From Verrucomicrobiota bacterium (GTDB taxonomy: Bacteria > Verrucomicrobiota > Verrucomicrobiia > Limisphaerales > JACQFS01): a stretch of 36,854 nucleotides of DNA. Under the pieces are notes generated by a model. The model was not told the origin of the DNA and did no database searches. It was given only the letters and a program-made list of their open reading frames with translations. Position numbers and translations under genes: made by a program. The stretch is taken from assembly GCA_016199935.1 (NCBI GenBank), contig JACQFS010000091.1, positions 1-36,854 on the forward strand, in the 5' to 3' direction. How positions within the stretch are numbered: the stretch's first letter is position 1; every line of letters begins with the position of its first letter. Shown here piece by piece: positions 1 to 10,459 of this stretch.

Positions 1-929
1 GCGCTGCCGGCGCCGACGATGGTGTAGAGCTCGTCAATGCAGAGGATGATGTTCTTCGCGCGGCGAATCTCGTCCATCACGGCCTTGATGCGTTCCTCGA
101 ACTGGCCGCGATACTTGGTGCCGGCGACCATGAGCGCGAGGTCGAGCGTGATGACGCGCTTCTCACGGAGAATCTCCGGCACGTTGCCCTTGGAGATTTC
201 CTGCGCGAGTCCCTCGACGATGGCGGTTTTGCCGACGCCGGCCTCGCCGAGGAGCACGGGGTTGTTTTTGGTGCGGCGGCAGAGAATCTGGATGACGCGC
301 TCGATCTCGTTTTGCCGACCGATGACGGGATCCATCTCGCCCTTGCGCGCGATCTCGGTGAGGTCGCGACCGAAGGCCTTGAGCGCGGGAGTTTTCACCT
401 CGCCCTTTTTCTCGGGTTGCTTCTCGGGCGTGCCCTCGCCGGCGGCGGCCTGCTCCTCGCCGGAACCGCCGCTGGAAAAATTCGGATCGAGCTCCTTCAA
501 AATTTCCTGACGCGTCAGCTCGATGTCCACGTCGAGATTCTTGAGCACGCGCGCCGCGACGCCGTCGCCCTCGCGCAGGAGGCCGAGGAGAATGTGCTCG
601 GTGCCGACGTAGGTGTGATTGAGCGCCTTGGCCTCCTTCGCGGCGAGCGAGAGAACTTTCTTCACGCGCGGCGTGTAGGGAATCTTGCCGATCATCTTCT
701 GGTCGGGGCCGGTGCCGACCTGCTTCTCGACTTCGAGGCGGACGGTCTCGAGGTCGAGGCCCATCTTCTGAAGGACGTTCACGGCGACGCCCTGCCCCAG
801 CTTGATGAGGCCGAGGAGGATGTGCTCGGTGCCGACAAAGTTGTGGTTGAACCGGTCGGCTTCCTTGCGCGCGAGCGCGAGCACCTGCTGCGCGCGCGGC
901 GTGAAGTTGTTCATGGCTTCGTCACTCAT
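1..929 (-). CDS. clpC: ATP-dependent Clp protease ATP-binding subunit ClpC, N-terminal part (gene runs off the window)
   Basis: ClpC is the AAA+ unfoldase that feeds substrates to ClpP, including proteins tagged with phospho-arginine by McsB. About 309 codons are visible. Two Clp N-domain repeats are seen: the signature [10 protein letters not shown] occurs near residue 32 and again near 107. A Gly/Ser/Glu/Lys-rich linker (about 155-185) follows, then the first AAA+ module with Walker A GEAGVGKT at 228-235. A Walker B-like stretch ([13 protein letters not shown]) lies at the window edge. The start at 929 gives [15 protein letters not shown]; the internal Met at 914 is an equally possible start, and neither has a strong Shine-Dalgarno. 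It is the last gene of the ilvE-mcsA-mcsB-clpC series but lies 283 bp beyond mcsB, so it may have its own promoter. The family assignment is very secure. Confidence 0.96.
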   Translation of the reverse strand, partial: MSDEAMNNFTPRAQQVLALARKEADRFNHNFVGTEHILLGLIKLGQGVAVNVLQKMGLDLETVRLEVEKQVGTGPDQKMIGKIPYTPRVKKVLSLAAKEAKALNHTYVGTEHILLGLLREGDGVAARVLKNLDVDIELTRQEILKELDPNFSSGGSGEEQAAAGEGTPEKQPEKKGEVKTPALKAFGRDLTEIARKGEMDPVIGRQNEIERVIQILCRRTKNNPVLLGEAGVGKTAIVEGLAQEISKGNVPEILREKRVITLDLALMVAGTKYRGQFEERIKAVMDEIRRAKNIILCIDELYTIVGAGS

Positions 930-1212
930 AATGATTCGCGTTGTCCACTTTTGAAAGTGCTTCGTCTTTTCGGATTTGTCGAGCGCCTTGCTGCCGGGCG
1001 CAACGACGGGCGCAAACTGGCGCACCTCGCAATCGAAAGCAAGTTCCCCGCCGAAGATGAGGAAGATTGGTTTGGAATTGCCGCTGCGTCCTTGGCGCAA
1101 TCCTTCGCGGCCTCCGGGGAAAAAGTATCCGCAGAGCACGGAGAGCGTTTCGTAATCGAACAAAGAGGGAGAGGGAACGAAATCAGGACACGCCCGCCGA
1201 AATCACTAACCG

Positions 1213-2328
1213 CTATTTCGCGCCGCCATTTTCGGCCGGGCCCTTGCCGCCTTCGGCCGGCTTGGTGACCGGTCGGGCGACTTGGCGGAGGCGGTCGCGA
1301 ACCATGTCCGCGCGCAGGAGGTCGCGCTCCTCGGCTCCGAGTTTCTCGGTGAACTGCCGCTGGAGATGCGCCGGCTGGGTGAGGACGAACAGTTCGTCCA
1401 CGAGCGAACGCTCCGCGCTCGGGAAGAGGTCGAGGTCCACGCCAAGTTTCATCAGCGAGAGGAGGTTCATCGCCTCCTTCGAGGAAATGCTGTGCGCGTT
1501 GGCGAGGATGCCGTAGGCGCGGCCGATGTGGTTGAGCACCATCTTGGGCTTCTTCTCCATCAGCGAAGCGCGCGCGTTGTCCTCGTGCTCGATGATCTGG
1601 TTGAGCACCTTGTTGATGCGCTCGACGATGTCGGCCTCGGTCTCGCCGAGGGTCATCTGATTCGAAACCTGAAAAACATTTCCGAGCGCCTCAGTGCCCT
1701 CGCCGTAAAGGCCGCGGACGGCGAGGCCGAGTTTGTTGACCGCTTGAATGATCTGGTTGACCTGCTCGGCGAGCACGAGCGCGGGCAGATGGAGCATCGC
1801 GCTGACGCGGATGCCGGTGCCGAGGTTGGTCGGGCACGCGGTGAGATAGCCGAGGTCGGGCGCGAAGGCGTAGTCGAGTTGCTTCTCGAGGTCGCCGTCA
1901 ATCTTGTCAATCGCCTGCCACGCATCGCGCACCTGGAGGCCGGGCAGCAGCGACTGCATCCGCAGGTGATCCTCCTCGTTGATCATCACGCAGAGGGTCT
2001 GCGCGCGATTGAGGACGACGCCGGAGCCGGTGCTCTTGGCGGCGTGCTCGCGGCTGATGAGGTGACGCTCGACGAGAATCTGTTTGTCGAGCGCGGTGAG
2101 GTCGTCCATCGCGGAGGAGAACGCGCCGGCGAGCGGGGCGAGTTTTTCGACGGCGGGGCGGATGGCTTCGAGCGCCTTCACGCGCTCGGGTTTCTTGGCC
2201 CAGCCGGGAAAGGCGAAACCACGGACGTTGCGCGCGAGCCGGACGCGGCTGGACAACACGATGCGGTCCTGCGGCCCGTGGAGTTGGGCGGCGCCGGCGT
2301 TGGCCTGGAGAAATTCGGAGACGTTCAT
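1213..2328 (-). CDS. mcsB: Protein arginine kinase McsB
   Basis: 371 residues, the normal length for McsB, an ATP:guanido phosphotransferase-fold kinase. It phosphorylates arginines on misfolded or regulatory proteins and so marks them for ClpCP. Visible signatures are SSRVRLARN near the N-terminus, the guanidino-kinase motif NEEDHLRMQ at about 114-122 and CPTNLGTGIR at about 164-173, which holds the active-site cysteine region. A C-terminal extension after about 340 is rich in Pro, Gly and Lys. The start lies 3 nt after the mcsA stop, so translation is probably coupled. No ctsR repressor gene accompanies the cluster here, unlike in Firmicutes. The stop is TAG. Confidence 0.95.
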   Translation of the reverse strand: MNVSEFLQANAGAAQLHGPQDRIVLSSRVRLARNVRGFAFPGWAKKPERVKALEAIRPAVEKLAPLAGAFSSAMDDLTALDKQILVERHLISREHAAKSTGSGVVLNRAQTLCVMINEEDHLRMQSLLPGLQVRDAWQAIDKIDGDLEKQLDYAFAPDLGYLTACPTNLGTGIRVSAMLHLPALVLAEQVNQIIQAVNKLGLAVRGLYGEGTEALGNVFQVSNQMTLGETEADIVERINKVLNQIIEHEDNARASLMEKKPKMVLNHIGRAYGILANAHSISSKEAMNLLSLMKLGVDLDLFPSAERSLVDELFVLTQPAHLQRQFTEKLGAEERDLLRADMVRDRLRQVARPVTKPAEGGKGPAENGGAK

Positions 2329-2331
2329 GGC

Positions 2332-2844
2332 TCAACTCGTCGAAACCTGCCCGCCTTTTTCCTTCGCGTGCTTCAACTCATCGCGCAACTGCGCGGCGGC
2401 CTCGTAGTCCTCCTCGGCGATGGCCTTGTCGAGTTTCTTCTGGAGCGTCTTGAGCTTGTCCTTCGCCTCGCGCACGACGCGGAGCGCGGCGGGCACTTTG
2501 CCGGCGTGCTTCGTGCCCTTGTGCATCGTCTTGAGCAACGCCTCGAGGCCGTCGGAAAAAGTCTGGTAACATTCCGGGCAGCCGAAGCGGCCGGACTTTT
2601 TGAAATCGGACTGCGTGAAGCCGCACGCGGGGCACTTCAACTCGACGCCGTCGGCGGCCGCCTTTTCAATTTCCTGCGACGCGCCGAGGCCGAGCAGCAG
2701 ATCGGCGAGCGAGAAGCCGGTCGGGTCGCTCACGCCCTTTTCCTTCGAGCAGGCCTCGCAGAGGTCCACCTTCTGCATCTTGTCGCCGACGATTTGCGTG
2801 AGATGGACGGTGGCTTCGTTTTCTTTGCAGAGATTGCAGAGCAT
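2332..2844 (-). CDS. mcsA: McsA-like zinc-finger / UvrB-C motif protein, activator of McsB
   Basis: 170 residues. Four CxxC pairs are visible: CNLC at 3-6, CEAC around 29-32, CPAC around 71-74 and CPEC around 90-93. This is the two-zinc-finger layout of McsA. The C-terminal third is a charged helix matching the UVR motif (LQKKLDKAIAEEDYEAAAQLRDE). In known systems McsA binds and activates McsB and links it to ClpC. It lies 18 nt after the ilvE stop and 3 nt before the mcsB start, so it is almost certainly cotranscribed with mcsB. The stop is TGA, which matters because in-frame TGA codons occur in other genes of the window. Confidence 0.93.
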   Translation of the reverse strand: MLCNLCKENEATVHLTQIVGDKMQKVDLCEACSKEKGVSDPTGFSLADLLLGLGASQEIEKAAADGVELKCPACGFTQSDFKKSGRFGCPECYQTFSDGLEALLKTMHKGTKHAGKVPAALRVVREAKDKLKTLQKKLDKAIAEEDYEAAAQLRDELKHAKEKGGQVSTS

Positions 2845-2862
2845 AGTGAGTGGCGCTGAAGG

Positions 2863-3735
2863 CTATATCGGCTCGCCGGAGACTTTCGTCAAGGCATGGA
2901 AGCGCTTCATCAACTCGCGCGTCTTCCGGCCCGGCCTGCCGGTGCCGATCACGCGGCCGTCCACTTTCACCACCGGGACGATCTCGGCGGCGGTGCCGGT
3001 GAGGAAACACTCGTCGGCGTTATACACGTCGTAGCGCGTGAGGTTCGGCTCGGAAGTTTTCACGCCCGCCTCGGCGGCGAGATCAATCACCGTCTGGCGC
3101 GTGATGCCGTAGAGCGCGCCGGCGGAGAGCGGCGGCGTCTGGAGATGGCCACCCTTGAGGATGAACAAATTGTCGCCGGTGCACTCGGCGACGTAGCCCT
3201 CGGAGTTGAGCATGATGGCCTCCTCGCAACCGCCGTTGTTCGCCTCGATCTTCGCGAGGATGTTGTTGAGGTAATTGAGCGACTTGATCGCGGGGTTCAC
3301 CGCGTTGTGCAAATTGCGCGTCGTCGGCACGGTGATCAGGGTCATGCCCTTCGCGTAAACCGACTCGTCGTAGAGTGCGATCTTGTCGGCGATGATGATG
3401 ACCGAGGGACGCCTGCAGCGGATCGGATTCAACCCGAGCGTGCCGACGCCGCGCGTGACGACGAGCCGGATGTAGCCGTCGCGGATTTTGTTTTTACGGC
3501 ACGTCTCCACCACCGCGCGCGACATTTCCGCAGGTGACATCGGGATGGTGAGCAGGATGGCCTTGGCGGACTAGTAGAGCCGCTCGATGTGCTCCTTGAG
3601 CTTGAAGACGGCGCCGTGATACGCGCGGATGCCCTCGAAAACACCGTCGCCATAGAGCAGTCCGTGGTCGAACACGGAGACTTTCGCGTCCTTTTCCGCG
3701 CAGAATTTTCCGTCCAGATAAATTTTCAGAGCCAT
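2863..3735 (-). pseudogene. ilvE: Branched-chain amino acid aminotransferase, interrupted by one in-frame TAG
   Basis: A class IV PLP aminotransferase of 290 codons, full family length. IlvE transfers amino groups between glutamate and the branched-chain 2-oxoacids. The N-terminus reads [11 protein letters not shown], then the conserved [14 protein letters not shown]. The PLP lysine lies in IKSLNYLNN, about K151. The C-terminal signatures EEAIMLNSEG and TGTAAEIVPV are intact. Codon 55 (3571-3573) is TAG inside HIERLY-TAG-SAKAILLTIP, with the same frame open on both sides. Glu or Asp is usual there; GAG to TAG is one G-to-T change. Restart at the downstream ATG (3540, codon 66) would lose the N-terminal strand elements. 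The gene may be dead, read through, or a consensus error. Start 3735 is preferred over the upstream ATG at 3774 because it matches the family N-terminus. Confidence 0.9.
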
Positions 3736-4033
3736 GCGGCGCGGAGCGTAAGCGAGTACGGAAACGGGGTGCAATAGAGGAATTGGTGGATGACCAATTC
3801 GTCTCGCAAGCGCGCGCGTCCAGCGGCTACGTCGCGACGAACTTTCTCAAAGCCGCAAATCCGGCCAGAATACTGCTTTCACCACCCGGCATGGTTACAA
3901 AGCAGAATAATTGCAGCCGAGTGCCGGCGCCCCGGCAGCGCCCGCCAACGCCTGCCTTGAAGCAGTCGGTGGCGCTGAACACCTGACGACCACACAAACC
4001 CAAAGACAACCCTCCAATTTTGGAACAATCGCC
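3736..4033. promoter_or_regulatory. Divergent intergenic region between ilvE and the receiver gene
   Basis: About 298 bp lie between two divergent genes, so promoters for both should be here. I could not pick convincing -35/-10 pairs. A 7-bp inverted repeat, CTGCTTT at 3873-3879 and AAAGCAG at 3899-3905, has a 19-nt spacer. It has no T-run and could be an operator or chance. Confidence 0.35.
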
Positions 4034-4501
4034 ATGCAAAACGCCAAGATTTTAATCATCGATGATGAGTCGGTGATCATCAACACCCTGAAGGCCGTGT
4101 TGCACCGGGCGAATTACGCGAACCTGTTCAGCACCACCGATTCCCGCGAGGCCGCGCTGGTCTTCGCGCAATACAAGCCCGACCTCGTGCTGCTCGACAT
4201 GAACATGCCCCATCTCGACGGCCTCGGTGTCCTGACCCAGCTCAACCGTCTCATCACGCCGGGCACCTATCTGCCCATCCTCGTGCTGACGGGGTATTGT
4301 CCCGGGGAATCCAAGCAACGTGCCTTTGAAGCGGGCGCGAAAGATTTTCTCAACAAGCCCTTTGACAATTACGAACTCATCGCGCGCGTCCGCAATCTGC
4401 TCGAAACCCGCTCGCTGCACCTCGAACTCAACCGGTGCAAGCAGGCACTCGCTGATCTGACCCGCGCTTCGGCCCCGGAACTTCAGGACGCCCTCGCCTG
4501 A
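4034..4501 (+). CDS. Stand-alone response-regulator receiver protein
   Basis: 155 residues, a CheY-like receiver with a short helical tail and no output domain. The acidic pocket is DDE at 10-12 and the phospho-acceptor is Asp55 in LVLLDMNMPHLDG. The switch Thr is in ILVLTGY and the conserved Lys in DFLNKPFDN. The tail (LELNRCKQALADLTRAS) is coiled-coil-like, as in receivers fused to or partnered with kinases or diguanylate cyclases. The start at 4034 places the acidic residues where the family has them; the frame is open upstream to 3911 but that part has no receiver sequence. No cognate kinase is adjacent; the kinase at 10.5-11.9 kb already has an NtrC partner. The target is unknown. Confidence 0.88.
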   Translation: MQNAKILIIDDESVIINTLKAVLHRANYANLFSTTDSREAALVFAQYKPDLVLLDMNMPHLDGLGVLTQLNRLITPGTYLPILVLTGYCPGESKQRAFEAGAKDFLNKPFDNYELIARVRNLLETRSLHLELNRCKQALADLTRASAPELQDALA

Positions 4502-4658
4502 GGGCGGTTGCTTTCGATTTGAATCGGCGGCCCCCGCCTGACCATGCGGCAACCCAGCCGGCCACTCGCGGGACGGATTCGGCGGATTCCCATGAACGGT
4601 TCCGGCACGGCAAAGCGCTGGACAAAAAACTTTACACCTCCGCAACCTTCCGCAAATC

Positions 4659-6713
4659 ATGCGGGCCGTGCGGGAAGCTTCACTCGAAAACAACCGGCTG
4701 ACTGACCGTTCAGCCCAGCAGGAGTTCGGTTTCCGTTCCCCGGTGGACCTGGGGAACGCCATCCGCCGTTCGCAGGAGTATTTGTTTTCCGAACAGAAAC
4801 CGGACGGCTACTGGGTCGGCGAGTTGATCGTGGACTCGACGCTCGTCTCGGACATGCTGGCCTTCTACCACTGGTGGGGCAAGGTGGACAAAGCTTGGGA
4901 GCGCAAGGCGGTGCATCACCTCTTCTCGATGCAGTTGCCCGATGGCGGCTGGAACATTTACCACGGCGGGCCATCCGAAGTGAACGCCACGATCAAGGCC
5001 TACCTCGCGCTCAAGCTCGCCGGCGTGCCGGCCACCGACCGCCGGATGCTCAAGGCCCGCGAGGTCGCGCGCGCCCACGGCGGCGTGCCGCGCATGAACA
5101 CCTTCTCCAAACTCTACCTCGCGCTGCTCGGCCTCGCGGAATGGCGGCACGTGCCGACAATTCCGTCCGAGGTGCTGCTGATCGGCAAATGGTTCCACGT
5201 GAATTTCTGGGACATGAGCAACTGGTCGCGTGCGATGATCGTGCCACTGGCGATCATCAACCACTTCCGCCCCACGCGCCCGCTGCGCAACGGCGTGAAC
5301 CTCGACGAGTTGTATCCGCACGGGAAACACGAACTGAATGAGTCGTTCAAGCCGCGCTACTTCGATTTTAGCCTCCGGAACATGTTTCTCTGGCTCGACA
5401 AGCTGCACAAGCTGGCCGAGTGGTTCGCGCGGCACGGCATCCATCCGTTCCGCCGCCGCGCGCTCAAGCGCGCTGAGCAATGGATGCTCGAACGCTTCGA
5501 GGGTTCCGGCTGACTCGCCGCCATTTTTCCCGCGATGCTCAACTCGCTCATCGCACTCATCGCGCTCGGCTATCCCGATGACCATCCCGAAGTCGTCCGC
5601 GCGCATCGCGAACTCCTCAAGCTCCAGCACGAGACTGCGGACAGCGTGCGCATCGAACCGTGTTTCTCGCCGGTGTGGGACACGGCCATCGTCACCATCG
5701 CCATGGCCGAGTCCGGCGTGCCGGCGGACCATCCGGCGCTCAAGCGCGGAGTCGAGTGGATGATGGCGAAAGAAATCCGCTTCAAGGGCGACTGGATTCA
5801 CAAAAACCCCGCGAAGGTCGAGCCGAGCGGCTGGGTTTTTGAATACGACAACAAATGGAATCCCGACGTGGACGACACGGCGATGGTGCTGCTCGCCTTG
5901 CGCAAGGTGCGCACGGACGACGCCAAGAAACGCGCCGAGTGTTTCAACCGCGGCCTGAAGTGGATGATGACCTTCCAGTGCAAGGACGGCGGCTGGGCCG
6001 CGTTCGACCGGGACTGCACGAAAGGCATTCTCGAAAAAGTTCCGTTTGCCGACCACAACGCGATGCTCGATCCCGAATGCGCCGACATCACCGCGCGCAT
6101 CCTCGAACTGCTCGGTTACGAAAAGTGGAACCTCGACGACCCGCAGGTCCAGCGTGCCATCGCCTACGTGCGCTCGAACCAGGAGGCCGACGGCTCATGG
6201 TATGGCCGCTGGGGCGTGAACTACATTTATGGCACGTGGCAGGTCCTGCGCGGGATGCACGCGCTCGGCCTCGACATGAATCAGGCGTGGCTCCGGCGCG
6301 GCGGCCAGTGGCTCGAGTTCGTCCAACTCGCCGATGGCGGCTGGGGCGAACGCTGCAACACTTACGACGACCCCGTGTTCAAGGGTCAGGGCCCGAGCAC
6401 CGCGTCGCAAACCGCGTGGGCCGTGATGGGCCTGTGCGCCTTCGATGATCCTTACAATCCCGCGCTCGTCCGCGGCGTGAAGTATCTCATCTCGAAGCAA
6501 AATGCCGACGGCTCTTGGAGCGAGGACGAGATCACTGGCACCGGATTCCCGTGCGTGTTCTATCTGAAATACGACATGTATCGGAACAGTTGGCCGCTGC
6601 TCGCGCTGGCCACCTACCGCAACCTGCTGGAGAAACACATCGCGCAGGGCAACGGCCACCTCAAGGAAGAGGAGCCGCGCGAAGAACCGCGCCCCGCCGT
6701 GATCGGCGGATGA
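4659..6713 (+). pseudogene. shc: Squalene-hopene cyclase, interrupted by one in-frame TGA
   Basis: Full-length cyclase frame of about 684 codons. The enzyme folds squalene into hopene, the core step of hopanoid synthesis, as a monotopic membrane protein. The catalytic DxDD motif is D403-V-D405-D406 in NPDVDDTAM. Several QW motifs are seen (LPDGGWNIY, CKDGGWAAF, EADGSWYGRWG, LADGGWGERC, NADGSW). Codon 285 (5511-5513) is TGA in RFEGSG-TGA-LAAIFPAM. The frame is unchanged on both sides, and homologues from memory read S-D-G-L-x-A-I here. GGA to TGA would be a single G-to-T. The two halves alone lack either the N-terminal barrel or the DxDD half, so no half should be active. It is followed by hpnG 37 bp later, probably in one operon. 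Confidence 0.93.
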
Positions 6714-6750
6714 TCCAGCCACTTTGTCCGGCACCACCGTCCCCTGCCCC

Positions 6751-7416
6751 ATGCCCCTTCATCAACCCGTGCTGGTCTGTTTTGCGACGCGGGAAGAGGC
6801 CGCGCCGTTTCGCGAACTCGCGCCGCTGCTCGGCGATGTCCACGTGCTCATCACCGGCATGGGCCGCACAAACGCCACACGCGCGCTCCGGGGCGCGCTC
6901 GGGGCGCGACGAGCCGCGCTCGTGGTCAGCGCTGGTTTCGCCGGCGGACTTGACCCGCAACTCGCGCGCGGCACCGTGATCGGCGAGACGGACGACGCGG
7001 CACTGCAACCCCACCTCGCCGGCGCGCGCGTGCGGCTGGTGCGTTTCACCTGCGCCGACCGCATCGCGATCACCGCCGGCGAGAAACGCGCGTTGCGCAG
7101 CGCCACCGGCGCCGAGGCGGTGGAGATGGAATCGGAGGCGATCCGCCGCGTGTGCGCGGAGGAAAAAATTCCGTGCGCCGTCCTCCGCATCATTTCCGAC
7201 GCGGCCGATGACGACCTGCCGCTCGACTTCAACGCGCTGGCCGGTCCGGACCTGGGGATGGATTACGGAAAACTTTTCGCCACCCTCGTGCGTTCGCCCG
7301 GCCGGCTGCGTCGGCTCATGCGGTTCGCGAGCCAACTCCGCCCCGTCGGCCGCGACCTGGCGACCACGCTCGCCACCTTTCTCCACCACTGGCGCGGGCC
7401 GGTGGGAATGCCCTGA
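6751..7416 (+). CDS. hpnG: Hopanoid-associated nucleosidase/phosphorylase HpnG
   Basis: 221 residues, of the purine-nucleoside phosphorylase-like (PNP/UDP) fold. HpnG removes adenine from adenosylhopane to give ribosylhopane in the extended-hopanoid pathway. Features are the N-terminal strand VLVCFATREEAAPF, a glycine-rich ITGMGRTNA segment, VVSAGFAGGLD, and the substrate-binding motif AVEMESEAIRRVC around residues 119-131. The ATG at 6751 is preferred over a TTG at 6724, because the protein aligns from MPLHQPVLVCFAT. It sits directly downstream of shc on the same strand, which supports the hopanoid role. It is a little short compared with some homologues but complete. Confidence 0.88.
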   Translation: MPLHQPVLVCFATREEAAPFRELAPLLGDVHVLITGMGRTNATRALRGALGARRAALVVSAGFAGGLDPQLARGTVIGETDDAALQPHLAGARVRLVRFTCADRIAITAGEKRALRSATGAEAVEMESEAIRRVCAEEKIPCAVLRIISDAADDDLPLDFNALAGPDLGMDYGKLFATLVRSPGRLRRLMRFASQLRPVGRDLATTLATFLHHWRGPVGMP

Positions 7417-7753
7417 ACGGGGCGTTTGTCACCCATGATAAAGCTGCCGCCGGGCATCCGCTAAATGGGACTTGTCAGCGCTTCGACGGTGGGCTAAATC
7501 ATCCTCAGTCCGGGTGCGGAACGTTTTTTCAATGGCCATCCCCTGGCCTACCTCCTTGGCGTTCTCACCCGGGCTGTTTTTTTCCAGCCCTTCCCCATCA
7601 AACCCGACTCTGCAGTTGAGCCCGCGAAGCACGCCAAGCACACGAACGGGGAACGGATTGGGAGGCAACTGCCGAACTGAATCAGTTGAGTTGGCGGTGC
7701 GCGAAACTCCGCCACGCAAAGAGAGCCGGCGTGGACCGACCCCGCGCGAGCCG
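7417..7753. other. Convergent intergenic region between hpnG and hpnD
   Basis: 337 bp with no credible gene; open frames here lack family features or good starts. Small inverted repeats are visible: GGGCTG/CAGCCC at 7571-7590 with a T-rich loop, GGCCA/TGGCC at 7534-7548, and CCACGC/GCGTGG at 7712-7734. The last is about 20 bp past the hpnD stop. Any of them could help end transcription of the converging units, but none has a textbook trailing T-run. Confidence 0.4.
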
Positions 7754-8623
7754 TCAGGAGAGACCGTAGTTCGGCGTCGTGACTCCCGAGGAGAGCCGGA
7801 ACCACGTGCGGAAAATCAGGTGGAGCTTCTGCAGTTTGTTCAACCGCGTCGGCACCGGGCCGAACACATCGAACCCGCGCGCCTCCAGCTTGCGCAGCAG
7901 CCGCCAATAGACACTTCCCATCAGCTCCGCGGCGATCATCGCGCGACGGTCCTCGGCGGGCAGCGCTTCGCGCGCGAGCCGGTAGAATTCCTTCGCGCGC
8001 GCCGCCACGCTCTCGGCCAGCGCGCGAAACTGCGGCGTGTAACGAAATTTCAACACCTCCTCCTCGCGCACGCCGAAGCGCCGCAGTTCCTCCAGCGGTA
8101 GATAGATGCGGCCCCGCTCCGCGTCCGTGCGCACGTCGCGGAGAATGTTCGTGAGCTGCAGCGCCTTGCCCAGATGCACTGCGTAATCGCGGCAGCGCGG
8201 GTTGGTGTAGCCGAAAATCTCGATGCTCAACAGACCGACCACCGAGGCCACGCGGTAACAGTATTGATCGAGTTGTGCGTGCGTCTCGTAACGCTGGATG
8301 TCGAGGTCCATTTCGACGCCACGGATCAGGTCGTCAAAAAGTTCGAACGGCAACCGGCAGGATTGGATCACGGGTTGAAGCTCGCGGTTCACGGCGAACT
8401 GCGGCACCCCGCCGCCGCACGCGGCCCGCGCATCTTCGCGCCACGCGGCGAGTTGGCGGCGGCGTTCCTCCACCGGCACCGCGTCCTCGTCGGCCACATC
8501 ATCCACTTCGCGGCAGAAGGCGTAGAGCGCCGCCATGCCGTCGCGTTTGGGTTTCGGAAGAAGGATGAAAGCCAGCGCGAGGTTCGAGGCGCTTTTGCGC
8601 GTGATGGCCTGACTCTCCTGCAT
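7754..8623 (-). CDS. hpnD: Presqualene diphosphate synthase (squalene/phytoene synthase family) HpnD
   Basis: 289 residues, the usual length. It condenses two farnesyl diphosphates to presqualene diphosphate, feeding squalene synthesis for Shc. The first Asp-rich motif is DDVAD at 41-45 in AFCREVDDVADED. The second lies in NILRDVRTDAERGRIYLP at 159-176, with D163 and D167. The segment YCYRVASVVGLLSIEIFG is also typical. HpnD fits better than HpnC because of the RGRIYLP element and context. It starts 3 nt after the stop of the small membrane protein gene and so is the last gene of the long minus-strand run that includes a sigma-54 two-component system. hpnC and hpnE are not in the window. Confidence 0.9.
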   Translation of the reverse strand: MQESQAITRKSASNLALAFILLPKPKRDGMAALYAFCREVDDVADEDAVPVEERRRQLAAWREDARAACGGGVPQFAVNRELQPVIQSCRLPFELFDDLIRGVEMDLDIQRYETHAQLDQYCYRVASVVGLLSIEIFGYTNPRCRDYAVHLGKALQLTNILRDVRTDAERGRIYLPLEELRRFGVREEEVLKFRYTPQFRALAESVAARAKEFYRLAREALPAEDRRAMIAAELMGSVYWRLLRKLEARGFDVFGPVPTRLNKLQKLHLIFRTWFRLSSGVTTPNYGLS

Positions 8624-8626
8624 CGC

Positions 8627-9001
8627 TCAAAAATGCAGTCCGCTCTGGTCGGAAGCGCCGCCGGCGGAATCCTCGGGACTGCGCACCGGCGGCATGCCGC
8701 CGACTTCGGCGCGGGTGGGATTGCGCTGGGCGTAGGACGGCCCGCGGTTCCGACGTTTGCGATGACGCTTGCCGGATCCCATCCCGAGGAACCCTCCGCC
8801 GCCGGGAGAACCGGCCGCTTCCGACCGGCGCGAGTGCACAATGGTCCCGTCCTTCCTGACCCGCATGATACGGAAGACGATGAGGAAGAGCAGACCGATC
8901 ACGAGCGCCCCGCCGACTATCATCGCGATGTCAAACCACACGTCGTTGGCGCGCCCGAGGTAAGGCTCGATCTGCGGCAGGAGATTATCGCTATTGGCCA
9001 T
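8627..9001 (-). CDS. Small single-pass membrane protein of unknown function
   Basis: 124 residues, no recognised family. One strong hydrophobic segment is at about 22-45 (WFDIAMIVGGALVIGLLFLI). A basic, Gly/Arg-rich tail follows, with GGGGFLGMGSGKRHRKRRNR and a low-complexity end, presumably cytoplasmic. It begins 9 nt after the NtrC-type regulator stop and ends 3 nt before hpnD, so it is tightly held in this operon. That makes a real gene likely despite the low complexity. A membrane-anchored accessory to the kinase or to hopanoid synthesis is conceivable but unsupported. Confidence 0.72.
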   Translation of the reverse strand: MANSDNLLPQIEPYLGRANDVWFDIAMIVGGALVIGLLFLIVFRIMRVRKDGTIVHSRRSEAAGSPGGGGFLGMGSGKRHRKRRNRGPSYAQRNPTRAEVGGMPPVRSPEDSAGGASDQSGLHF

Positions 9002-9010
9002 GGCTTCCGT

Positions 9011-10455
<1,445 letters not shown>

Positions 10456-10459
<4 letters not shown>

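Noticed and set aside
4590-4658. Sigma-54 (-24/-12) promoter before shc, which would link it to the NtrC-type regulator.
   Set aside because: GGCACG near 4604 is not followed by GC at the required 10-nt spacing with a TTGC element.
7571-7590. Rho-independent terminator between hpnG and hpnD.
   Set aside because: The T-run lies in the loop rather than after the stem, and the stem is only 6 bp.
7429-7719. A 96-codon minus-strand frame in the hpnG-hpnD gap.
   Set aside because: Composition and sequence are not protein-like, and it contains several small inverted repeats.
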